Below are positions 1-5,788 of a stretch of 6,616 bases of DNA, piece after piece. The position numbers and the translations under genes were made by a program. Each line of letters opens with the position of its first letter. Position 1 is the first letter of the stretch. The notes below the pieces were generated by a model. It saw nothing but the letters and a program-made list of their open reading frames with translations, had not been told where the DNA came from and did not search any database. The DNA is from Chloroflexi bacterium UBA6265 (GTDB lineage Bacteria > Chloroflexota > Chloroflexia > Thermomicrobiales > UBA6265): the NCBI GenBank assembly GCA_002440805.1, contig DJVD01000114.1, positions 9,833-16,448 of the forward strand, written 5' to 3'.

Positions 1-97
1 GTCGCAGGGCGACAGCAATCAGTACACTTGGAGAAATAACCGGGTGTAGACCAGGTGTTGGCACACCATCATCCCAACAAAGAGGGCTCACGCACAC
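1..97. other. Non-coding leader region upstream of the small acidic protein
   Basis: No gene is visible here. Two short perfect inverted repeats are present: GTCGC-AGG-GCGAC at 1-13, and GGTGT-TGGC-ACACC at 54-67, the latter 30 bp before the start codon of the next gene. Neither is followed by a T-run, so I do not call them terminators. A weak purine-rich stretch, AGAGGG (81-86), lies 11 bases before the ATG at 98 and is the only ribosome-binding candidate. I see no convincing -35/-10 pair. Confidence 0.4.
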
Positions 98-373
98 ATG
101 GCACAGGTTGAGATTCGGGTAGGGATTTTGAAGCGCCTCGCCGAACAGGCGATGAGCGACAGCGCCTTCCGCGCCGCCGCTGCACAGGACCTGGATGCCG
201 CGCTGGCCGAGTATGGGTATCGCCTCAACGAGCGTGAAACCGAATTAGTCCATAAGTTCCGGACCACTCTGGCCGAAGCCGGCATTGATCTCAAGCTCGC
301 CAAGAATATGGATCTCGATTCGATTTTCGATGATGCCTCGTCCGACGATGTGGAACGATTGCTGGATCACTAA
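98..373 (+). CDS. Small acidic protein with a leader-like N-terminal domain (Os1348/NHLP-like); function unknown
   Basis: A 91-residue protein without Cys, signal peptide or membrane segment. Residues about 10-50 follow the pattern of the small helical domains found in Os1348/NHLP-type RiPP precursors and related short proteins: a helix with 'MSDSAFRAAAAQDLDAAL', then 'AEYGYRLNERETELV', meaning a D-x-x-F-R segment, a D-x-x-A-A-L-x-E-x-G turn and a second helix beginning with an L-x-x-x-E-x-E motif. The C-terminal part (about 60-91) is strongly acidic and ends DDVERLLDH. It offers no Cys-rich, Gly-rich or Ser/Thr-rich core, so a peptide-precursor role is uncertain. It could equally be a stand-alone protein of the same fold. 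No RiPP-modifying enzyme is visible in the window. It is convergent with upp, with only 12 bp between the two stop codons. The start is the first ATG in frame, with a weak AGAGGG 11 bases upstream. The resemblance comes from memory of the family pattern, not a search. Confidence 0.7.
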   Translation: MAQVEIRVGILKRLAEQAMSDSAFRAAAAQDLDAALAEYGYRLNERETELVHKFRTTLAEAGIDLKLAKNMDLDSIFDDASSDDVERLLDH

Positions 374-385
374 CGCCGAGATACA

Positions 386-1027
386 TTAGCCCTCTGATGC
401 GTGCGTCCCGTACATGCGATCACCGGCGTCACCCAGTCCGGGTCGAATGTATCGATGGTCATCCAATTCGCGATCAAGCCGCGCCACATAAATATCTACA
501 TCCGGATGGGCGCGCAGAAGTTCTTCAACGCCTTCTGGAGCGGCGATGATGCCCACAAATTTGATCCAGCGAGCACCCCAACCCTTCAGCACCGTCACGG
601 CATCGCGGGCCGACCCGCCCGTGGCCAGCATGGGATCGAGCACCACCACCAGGTCATCGGGGCATTCCTTGGGCAGCTTGTTGTAGTAGCTGACTGGCGT
701 GTGGGTGATTTCATCCCGATACATGCCCAGATGCCACACTTCAGAGCTTGGGATCATGTCGGCGGCGGCATCCACCATGCCAATCCCCGCACGAATAATG
801 GGGACGAGGCCGATCCGCGGCTCCAGTTCGTGCCCCGTCGTCTCCTCCAGCGGCGTGTTGTAGATAATATCCTTCACCGGAACATCGGCCATGGCCTCGT
901 ACACCAGCAGACCGGTAAGCTCCCGCACCAGTTCGCGGAACATCCGCGTATCGGTGGATTCACGCGAGAGGAGGGTGGCCTTGTGCTGGATGAGTGGGTG
1001 ACTACTAACGTGGACTTTCGAGGTCAT
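386..1027 (-). CDS. upp: Uracil phosphoribosyltransferase
   Basis: Converts uracil and PRPP to UMP and pyrophosphate in the cytoplasm (pyrimidine salvage). The protein is 213 residues, close to the usual 208-210 of bacterial Upp. The family signatures are all present: the PRPP-binding loop VVVLDPMLATGGSA (residues 127-140), the PRAGIG-type segment IIRAGIGM (77-84), MYRDE (102-106) and the uracil-binding C-terminus YIRPGLGDAGDR (193-204). Near the N-terminus, HPLIQHKATLLSRESTDT is also typical of Upp. The ATG at 1027 has an AAGGG about 7 bases upstream and gives the expected N-terminus. It lies 40 bp downstream of hyi on the same strand with no clear terminator between them, so the two are probably co-transcribed. 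Salvage enzymes often sit in such mixed operons, so the link to hyi need not be functional. Confidence 0.97.
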   Translation of the reverse strand: MTSKVHVSSHPLIQHKATLLSRESTDTRMFRELVRELTGLLVYEAMADVPVKDIIYNTPLEETTGHELEPRIGLVPIIRAGIGMVDAAADMIPSSEVWHLGMYRDEITHTPVSYYNKLPKECPDDLVVVLDPMLATGGSARDAVTVLKGWGARWIKFVGIIAAPEGVEELLRAHPDVDIYVARLDRELDDHRYIRPGLGDAGDRMYGTHASEG

Positions 1028-1067
1028 GGGGGTTCCCTTCGATCACAAACGCAATGTTGCAGGAAGT

Positions 1068-1844
1068 TTAGTTCAGTATCCCCAGTTCCTTCAGCAAACC
1101 GAAGCTGGAATCGGTATCACCTTCCGGTATGTATTCCAACCCAACTGCACCCTCATACCCGAGTGATTCCAGTGCTGCGAAAAACACGCGCCAGTCGACC
1201 ACACCTGTTCCCGGTTGATGGCGGCCCGGCACATCGGCAATCTGGATGTGACCGATTTCTTCGATGTGATCCTGCAGGAGCAGCATCGGATCTTCATCCA
1301 TCTTCAGCGCATGATAGACATCAAGCTGTAGTTTGACGTTGGTGGCATCGATTTCCGAGATGACGTCGAGCGCGGCAAATGCGCGTGGCAGCGCAAAACC
1401 GGGCACATCGATGGTATTGATTGGCTCGATCACCAGCATCACGCCTTCGTCGCCCAGGGCTTCGGCAGCGAGGCGGATGTTCTGCAACAGCGCCAGGTCG
1501 TTCTCGTCGGTATCCTCGCTGGCACCCGCCAACAGGTTCACAGCCTTTGGCTGCAGCACATCGACATACGACATGGCCTGGTCAATGCCGGCGCGGAACT
1601 CCTCGCGGCGATCCCAGTTGGCAGCGATCCCGCGATCGCCGGCATCCCAGTTACCAGCAGGCAGGTTGAAGAGGATCAGGTCGAGGTCATGTTCCTGCAG
1701 TTGGGCGCGAATATCCCTCGCGTTCCATGCGTAGGGGAACTGGAACTCTACCGCAGAGAATCCGGCGTGGGCTGCCGCCGCAAACCGTTGCATGAACGGC
1801 ACCTCGGTAAACAACATGGAAAGATTGGCGCTGATAACTGGCAT
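1068..1844 (-). CDS. hyi: Hydroxypyruvate isomerase family protein (Hyi/OtnI, TIM barrel)
   Basis: Probably interconverts hydroxypyruvate and tartronate semialdehyde (glyoxylate and glycerate metabolism), a metal-dependent cytoplasmic reaction of the xylose-isomerase-like TIM-barrel superfamily. From the ATG at 1844 it has 258 residues, the same length as the E. coli Hyi and YgbM proteins. Family hallmarks are NLSMLFTEVPF (residues 7-17), AVNLLAG (101-107), IEPINT (139-144), DVYH (175-178), GHIQIADVPGRHQPGTG (198-214) and GLEYIP (235-240). The likely metal ligands are E140, D175, Q201 and E237. A longer frame starts at 1862, but GGAG (1851-1854 as read on this strand) lies six bases before the 1844 ATG and family members begin near M-P-x-x-x-A-N-L-S, so 1844 is preferred. 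The related 2-oxo-tetronate isomerase (OtnI) cannot be excluded from sequence alone. No OtnK/OtnC partners are seen here. It lies upstream of upp and divergent from the aminotransferase. Confidence 0.9.
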   Translation of the reverse strand: MPVISANLSMLFTEVPFMQRFAAAAHAGFSAVEFQFPYAWNARDIRAQLQEHDLDLILFNLPAGNWDAGDRGIAANWDRREEFRAGIDQAMSYVDVLQPKAVNLLAGASEDTDENDLALLQNIRLAAEALGDEGVMLVIEPINTIDVPGFALPRAFAALDVISEIDATNVKLQLDVYHALKMDEDPMLLLQDHIEEIGHIQIADVPGRHQPGTGVVDWRVFFAALESLGYEGAVGLEYIPEGDTDSSFGLLKELGILN

Positions 1845-1850
1845 AGTGGA

Positions 1851-1854
1851 CTCC
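1851..1854 (-). promoter_or_regulatory. Ribosome binding site deciding the hyi start
   Basis: GGAG on the minus strand, six bases before the ATG at 1844. It lies inside the longer reading frame that starts at 1862, which is why the shorter start is chosen. Confidence 0.65.
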
Positions 1855-1930
1855 GGCAACAATCGAATTCAGGCGATATTCTACTAACTATGGGTGATAA
1901 TCGTCTTCATTGCGTCCATCAACATGCATG
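1855..1930. promoter_or_regulatory. Divergent promoter region between hyi and the aminotransferase
   Basis: The 97 bp between the two start codons (1845-1941) must drive both genes. On the minus strand TAGAAT (1878-1883) is a fair -10 box for hyi and would give a leader of about 27 bases. On the plus strand GATAAT (1896-1901) is a fair -10 box for the aminotransferase, with a leader of about 34 bases. Neither has a recognisable -35 hexamer at 16-18 bp. The two -10 candidates are only about 12 bp apart, so polymerases at the two promoters would compete, or one regulator would serve both. I see no strong palindrome that would mark an operator. Confidence 0.35.
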
Positions 1931-1935
1931 AGGAG
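1931..1935 (+). promoter_or_regulatory. Ribosome binding site deciding the aminotransferase start
   Basis: AGGAG six bases before the ATG at 1942. The frame is open further upstream (ATGs at 1894 and 1924), but those starts have no such site. Confidence 0.75.
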
Positions 1936-1941
1936 TGCGCC

Positions 1942-3129
1942 ATGGTTCAGAATCCCCGCCTTACGCTTGCCTCTGGTCCGGTCGATGTTTCATCAGAAAC
2001 CCTGCGGGCTATGCAGAAACCGGTGATGTATCACTACGATCCGGTGTTTCTGGAAACATTTCGCCATACATGCGATTTGATGGCTCAGGTGTACCAAACC
2101 CAATATGATGTGGTGCTGCTTCAGGCGGAAGCGATTGCCGGCCTGGAGGCCGCAGCTGCCAGCGTGATTGAAACGGGCACAAAGGTGCTCAATCTCGTCA
2201 GTGGCGTGTTTGGCAAAGGGTTTGAGGGCTGGATCGAGAAATACGGTGGGGAAACGATCGAACTCGCTGTCCCGTACAACGCGGCGATCGATCCTGCCGA
2301 TGTGCGCCGCGCCTTTGAGCTCGATCCAACGATCAGCGTACTCAGCGTGGTTCATTCGGAGACGCCAAGTGGCACGATCAATCCGGTGCGTGAGATCTGC
2401 ACTATCGCCAGGGAGTTCGGCGCTATCACCATCGTCGATACGGTGTCGGGATTGTTGTCCGAAGATTTCTCACCGGAAGCGTGGGGGATGGACATCGCCG
2501 TTGCCGGTCCGCAAAAGTGCCTGAGTGGTGTGCCCGGTATGAGCCTGATCGCTGTGAGCCCGGAAGCGTGGACACGGATGGAATCGCTCGCCAATCCGCT
2601 TCGAGGGTCATTCCTCAGCTTGCTCGACTGGAAAACAACCTGGATCGATAACGGACGCTTCCCGTATACCCCCAGTGTGAGCGATGTCTATGCCCTGCAG
2701 AGCGCGTTGCAACAAACATTGGACGAAGGAGTGGCAAACGTGGTTGCCCGCCACCAGGTAAGTGCCCGGGCCACTCGAGCCGCCGTTCGGGCACTGGGGT
2801 TGGAGCTTTGGGCGGAATCCGAAGCCATCTCCACCAGCAGTTGCACTGCTGTGAAGGTTCCCGACGGGATTGATGATGCCACGCTCCGCAGTCACATGCG
2901 GTCGCGGTACGGCGTGATGATCTCGGGCGGCTATGGCTCCATCGCTGGTAAGCTCTTCCGGCTGGGACACATGGGGATCACCGCCCACCCGACAACGGTG
3001 ATCGCCCAGATCGGTGTGCTGGAGCGATCACTGGTCGATCTTGGTTACGACGTGCAGTTGGGAACAGGAGTAGGGGCAGCGCTGGCGGAATTTTCCCAGT
3101 GGGATGATGCCGCTCGCAGCTATCGTTAG
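1942..3129 (+). CDS. Class V (fold-type I) aminotransferase, pyridoxamine-pyruvate aminotransferase-like
   Basis: A 395-residue aminotransferase of the alanine/serine-glyoxylate aminotransferase superfamily. As I recall the Mesorhizobium loti pyridoxamine-pyruvate aminotransferase (PPAT, 393 residues), the two are co-linear with an offset of five: LTLASGPVDV (7-16), YHYDP (30-34), NLVSGVFGKGF (84-94), SETPSGTINP (139-148), VDTVS (165-169), GPQKCL (189-194), TPSVS (243-247) and KLFRLGHMG (337-345). K192 is the Schiff-base lysine and D166 the residue facing the pyridine nitrogen. E63 matches PPAT Glu68, which blocks the phosphate of PLP and makes that enzyme act on pyridoxamine/pyridoxal as substrates. 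R340 matches Arg345, but the partner Arg336 is Tyr331 here. PPAT makes pyridoxal and L-alanine from pyridoxamine and pyruvate (vitamin B6 catabolism). The different carboxylate site may mean another oxo acid. A conventional serine- or alanine-glyoxylate aminotransferase is the alternative, favoured by the hyi neighbour. It is convergent with the flavoprotein gene, overlapping by 4 bp. Confidence 0.85.
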   Translation: MVQNPRLTLASGPVDVSSETLRAMQKPVMYHYDPVFLETFRHTCDLMAQVYQTQYDVVLLQAEAIAGLEAAAASVIETGTKVLNLVSGVFGKGFEGWIEKYGGETIELAVPYNAAIDPADVRRAFELDPTISVLSVVHSETPSGTINPVREICTIAREFGAITIVDTVSGLLSEDFSPEAWGMDIAVAGPQKCLSGVPGMSLIAVSPEAWTRMESLANPLRGSFLSLLDWKTTWIDNGRFPYTPSVSDVYALQSALQQTLDEGVANVVARHQVSARATRAAVRALGLELWAESEAISTSSCTAVKVPDGIDDATLRSHMRSRYGVMISGGYGSIAGKLFRLGHMGITAHPTTVIAQIGVLERSLVDLGYDVQLGTGVGAALAEFSQWDDAARSYR

Positions 3130-4148
3130 CGGGTGTCGACCCGGTCCCACGCGGCCTTGATATTCCGAATCGCGTAATCGCGCTCATCGGCAAAGGCGAT
3201 TGACGTGGTCACCATCACTTCGTCGGCTTCGCAGGCGTCGGCAAAGTCGCGGACCTCGGTCATTACCCGATCAGGTGTGCCAATGATCAGGTTGGCCTGC
3301 ATCGAATCGAGTTGCATGGTGAACTGCGGCGGAATTGTCGCGGCAATCGCCTTGGCTTCTTCCAGTGTTGGTGCGGGCGCCATGGCTCCCTGCAACAGGC
3401 GAAACATCCCCACGCGCTGAATGATGGCCAATTCACGGGCGTGCTCGTCTGTCTCGGCCACGATCACTCCCACGGCGAGGATCGCATGCGGCTGTGCGAA
3501 TCGGTGCGAAGGCTGGAACCCGGCACGATAGGCTCGCATCACATCGGCCGCCAGGGGTCGGTTGATATGCGCGGCGAAGGAGAACCCGAGCCCAAGTTGC
3601 GCGGCCAAATGACCGCTGAACGCGCTCGATCCCAGCAACCACACAGGCGGCAGCTTTTGATCGGATGGAGTGGCGACGATCTTTTCGAAAAAGTGCCCTT
3701 CGGAGAAACTGCGATCATCGTATGCCAACAATTCCATCACGTTTTGTGGGTAATCGTCGGCCGAAAGCGCATCCGGATTTCGACGAAGCGCCAGCGCGGT
3801 TTTCTGATCGGTACCGGGCGCTCGGCCCAGGCCGAGGTCGATCCGACCCGGGTACATCGCTTCCAGCAGGTGGAATGACTCGGTGACGCGCAGCGGCGCC
3901 TGGTTTGGCAGCATGACACCGCCCGAGCCAAGTCGAATTCGCTCGGTGTGGGCGGCCACGTGGGCGATCATGATTTCCGGCGATCCACTGGCCAGTCCCG
4001 CCGTGTTGTGATGCTCCGCATACCACACACGGTGATACCCGAGCTCCTCGGCCAACTGAGCCATCGCAACAGATTGCTTCACTGTGGCCGATGAATCGTT
4101 TCCAGATGCGATGTACGTAAGATCAAGCAGGGAAAGAGGGCGCGTCAT
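3126..4148 (-). CDS. Luciferase-like (LLM class) flavin-dependent oxidoreductase, YhbW-type
   Basis: A 340-residue cytoplasmic TIM-barrel flavoprotein of the bacterial luciferase-like monooxygenase superfamily. The signatures are those of the E. coli YhbW group: SLLDL at the N-terminus (6-10), YAEHHN (43-48), GSGGVMLPN (74-82), a PGRIDLGLGRAPGTDQ segment (100-115), WLLGSS (170-175), AAQLGLGFSFAAH (182-194), and ADEVMVTT near the C-terminus. These proteins bind FMN or F420 and act on substrates that are mostly unknown, so no reaction is assigned. Its ATG overlaps the VKOR stop codon as ATGA (4145-4148), with a weak GGA five bases upstream, so translation is probably coupled to the DsbA-VKOR genes. 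Its stop codon overlaps the end of the convergent aminotransferase gene by 4 bp (3126-3129), leaving no room for a terminator between the coding regions. Confidence 0.92.
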   Translation of the reverse strand: MTRPLSLLDLTYIASGNDSSATVKQSVAMAQLAEELGYHRVWYAEHHNTAGLASGSPEIMIAHVAAHTERIRLGSGGVMLPNQAPLRVTESFHLLEAMYPGRIDLGLGRAPGTDQKTALALRRNPDALSADDYPQNVMELLAYDDRSFSEGHFFEKIVATPSDQKLPPVWLLGSSAFSGHLAAQLGLGFSFAAHINRPLAADVMRAYRAGFQPSHRFAQPHAILAVGVIVAETDEHARELAIIQRVGMFRLLQGAMAPAPTLEEAKAIAATIPPQFTMQLDSMQANLIIGTPDRVMTEVRDFADACEADEVMVTTSIAFADERDYAIRNIKAAWDRVDTR

Positions 4149-4591
4149 TCAGATCCAATCTGTGTGTAGTTTCGATACCAGCGGGTTGCTTCGACGCCAA
4201 GCAGCAGCACAGTGGCGCCGCTGGTCATGACACACCACTGGCAGATGGCATGAATGACATTGAGTTCCAGCCAGGTGAGATACACCCAGTAGAGGACAGC
4301 GGTTAGCAAGATCATCAGGATCCCGGTGCTCACAAGGTCCCCGGTTTCGGGACGACGTTCGCGCAGGATCACCCCCGCGATGACCGTAATGAACATCAGC
4401 AGGCCGAAGATGGCGATGGGAATACCGAACATCTCGCTGTATTCGCTGGTCTGTACCAGTTCACAGCCGCCAGTACCGCATACCAGCGCATCGATGTTGT
4501 AGTGCACATAGGTGAGATAGGCTGAAAGGATCAGGCCAACCGTCGCCAGCGCGAGGCTGGCGATGGTGAAGGGGTTTCGCAGGCCTGCCAT
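4145..4591 (-). CDS. Vitamin K epoxide reductase (VKOR) family membrane protein
   Basis: A 148-residue integral membrane protein of the bacterial VKOR family, which re-oxidises DsbA-like partners and passes the electrons to a quinone. It is the stand-alone form: there is no fused thioredoxin domain. Four hydrophobic helices are visible, at about 9-30, 55-76, 87-107 and 112-135. The essential cysteines are all present: the loop pair C38 and C43 (in VCGTGGCELV) and the quinone-proximal CXXC C117-Q-W-C120. The conserved motif S-x-Y-S-x-x-F-G-I-P-I-A (49-60) follows the loop cysteines. The start codon overlaps the stop of the DsbA-like gene as TAATG, and the stop overlaps the next start as ATGA. 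There is no convincing ribosome binding site of its own, so re-initiation after the upstream gene is likely. Pairing with the adjacent DsbA-like protein is the natural inference. Confidence 0.95.
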   Translation of the reverse strand: MAGLRNPFTIASLALATVGLILSAYLTYVHYNIDALVCGTGGCELVQTSEYSEMFGIPIAIFGLLMFITVIAGVILRERRPETGDLVSTGILMILLTAVLYWVYLTWLELNVIHAICQWCVMTSGATVLLLGVEATRWYRNYTQIGSE

Positions 4592-5595
4592 TACGGTGCT
4601 GTATCGATTGCGAGCTCAATCTGCTTCTTCATCAGATTGTAGCCTTCGGCGGTCTGTTGGATCACGGTCACCTCTTCGGCACCGTTATCCAGGATGAACA
4701 TCGGGGTCGCTGTTATGCCCTGGCTCTGTCCTTGTTCTACCGACTGCGCGAGCGCAGGTACATATCGCTGCTCGTCCATGCAAGTGTTGAATGCATCCAT
4801 GTTGAGGCCAAGATCATCGGCATACCGATTGAGGTTGGACCGCTTGTATGCTCCCTGCTGCACGCCCCCGTAGTTGCCAAAGAGTTTGTCGCTCATCTCC
4901 AGGTAGGTGTCCTGTTCGCCAGCGCACATGGCCGCCTGGGCAGCCAGCGACGATTCGTTGTTCGGATCGCGGATCTCAACCGTGAAATCGTCCGGATTGG
5001 CGATCGCGGGATCGGTACCCAATCGCGGGAAATCATGATAGACCAACTTCACCTGGCCGGTTTTGACGAAATCGTTCACGATCAGCGGCAAGGTGTCATC
5101 GTGGAACTGAAGGCAGAAATGACACTGGAAATCGCTAAAAATGTGCATGGTTACGGGTGCATTGGGATCGCCAACGGTAGCGCCGGTGGCGAATGCCAGC
5201 GGCTCCGTAACCTCCGGTGAGGCCACTGCGGTGCCCTGGCTGGCGACGATTCCACTCTGGGCAACCTCAAGGCCGCTGTAATCTATTTGCTTGCCACTGT
5301 CGCTCGGCCGGTTGAGGAAAATGACAATCACGGCGACAACAACCGCCGCTGCCACGCCACCGATAATAAGCTGCAGTTGCTTCTTCTTTTTGGCCTGCGC
5401 CTGGGCAATTTCCTTCTTGTTGGTGCGGCGCGATGCCGTCCTTGCCCCTTCAACGCTGGCGCGCGGCGTTGCTGGCGTTGAAGTGGTTGCTGCTGCCTGT
5501 GGAGTTCGTTGCTGCTTCTGCCGGGCTCCGGATTGTTGATTGGTTGGTCGCTTGCGACGATTGTTGGTCTTCTTGTTGCCGGAAGGGTTTGCCAT
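4591..5595 (-). CDS. Membrane-anchored DsbA-family thiol-disulfide oxidoreductase
   Basis: A 334-residue protein with three parts. Residues 1-73 are a very basic, low-complexity tail rich in K, R, Q, N, T, P and A (MANPSGNKKT and onward, ending in a KKKK run). Residues 75-94 form a single transmembrane helix (LQLIIGGVAAAVVVAVIVIF). After a linker comes a DsbA/thioredoxin-fold domain (about 140-334) with the active site F-Q-C158-H-F-C161, a central helical insertion, and the cis-proline loop GITATPMF (P298). C224 and C272 may form a structural disulfide. The positive tail should stay in the cytoplasm, placing the catalytic domain outside. It likely introduces disulfides into exported proteins, with the overlapping VKOR gene re-oxidising it. 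The start at 5595 is preferred over 5655 because AGGAG lies 10 bases upstream and the shorter N-terminus suits the topology. The 60-base extension lacks a ribosome binding site. Confidence 0.92.
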   Translation of the reverse strand: MANPSGNKKTNNRRKRPTNQQSGARQKQQRTPQAAATTSTPATPRASVEGARTASRRTNKKEIAQAQAKKKKQLQLIIGGVAAAVVVAVIVIFLNRPSDSGKQIDYSGLEVAQSGIVASQGTAVASPEVTEPLAFATGATVGDPNAPVTMHIFSDFQCHFCLQFHDDTLPLIVNDFVKTGQVKLVYHDFPRLGTDPAIANPDDFTVEIRDPNNESSLAAQAAMCAGEQDTYLEMSDKLFGNYGGVQQGAYKRSNLNRYADDLGLNMDAFNTCMDEQRYVPALAQSVEQGQSQGITATPMFILDNGAEEVTVIQQTAEGYNLMKKQIELAIDTAP

Positions 5596-5605
5596 GAGGT
5601 AGATA

Positions 5606-5610
5606 CTCCT
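5606..5610 (-). promoter_or_regulatory. Ribosome binding site deciding the DsbA-like start
   Basis: AGGAG on the minus strand, 10 bases before the ATG at 5595. The spacing is slightly long, but it is the only good site near any in-frame ATG of this gene. Confidence 0.55.
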
Positions 5611-5658
5611 GAAAAGGGCAGCAAACACACGCCCTACGTAAAACATCGCTGCCATTTA

Positions 5659-5708
5659 GTTTACCCGTGGCACGCGAGCCGTGCGACCAGGCCGCTATTC
5701 GGGTAAAC
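5659..5708 (-). repeat. Nested inverted repeat in the leader of the DsbA-like gene
   Basis: Outer arms GTTTACCCG (5659-5667) and CGGGTAAAC (5700-5708) are a perfect 9-bp inverted repeat with a 32-bp spacer. Inside it, GCACG-CGAGC-CGTGC (5670-5684) is a perfect 5-bp hairpin. Read on the minus strand it sits about 65-115 bases before the DsbA-like ATG. It is not followed by a T-run, so it does not look like a terminator. It could be an operator or a structured RNA leader. Confidence 0.5.
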
Positions 5709-5710
5709 GA

Positions 5711-5744
5711 CAACCACCCCAATGCGGATGCACCGGAGTGGTTG
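5711..5744 (-). terminator. Possible weak terminator after the cold-shock gene
   Basis: The arms at 5711-5720 and 5735-5744 pair over 10 bp when read as minus-strand RNA (CAACCACUCC with GGGGUGGUUG, one G-U pair). As plus-strand RNA the same position is a mismatch, which favours minus-strand function. An inner TGC/GCA pairing can extend the stem. The hairpin is followed only by UCGUUU, so it would be a weak or partial terminator, allowing some read-through into the DsbA-like gene. Confidence 0.4.
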
Positions 5745-5759
5745 AACGGGACACATTGA

Positions 5760-5779
5760 GAGGTAAGTTTCCCTACCTC
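5760..5779 (-). repeat. Small hairpin just after the cold-shock gene stop
   Basis: GAGGTA (5760-5765) and TACCTC (5774-5779) form a perfect 6-bp inverted repeat with an 8-base loop, about 10 bases after the stop codon of the cold-shock gene. There is no T-run after it. It may stabilise the mRNA 3' end or be chance. Confidence 0.3.
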
Positions 5780-5788
5780 ATTTGACTA

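Noticed and set aside
1..13. GTCGC-AGG-GCGAC as a terminator of a gene left of the window
   Set aside because: The stem is only 5 bp with a 3-base loop and no T-run follows; it is probably chance, or the end of something outside the window.
401..1336. Long open frame of 311 codons on the plus strand
   Set aside because: It lies opposite upp and hyi, both of which carry full family motifs. Its translation is rich in H, R and Q and shows no recognisable domain, so it is an antisense shadow.
3312..3878. Open frame of 188 codons on the plus strand
   Set aside because: It is antisense to the luciferase-like oxidoreductase, which has clear motifs along its whole length. No domain is visible in the shadow.
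4657..5220. Open frame of 187 codons on the plus strand
   Set aside because: It is opposite the DsbA-like gene, whose CXXC and cis-Pro motifs lie in this stretch.
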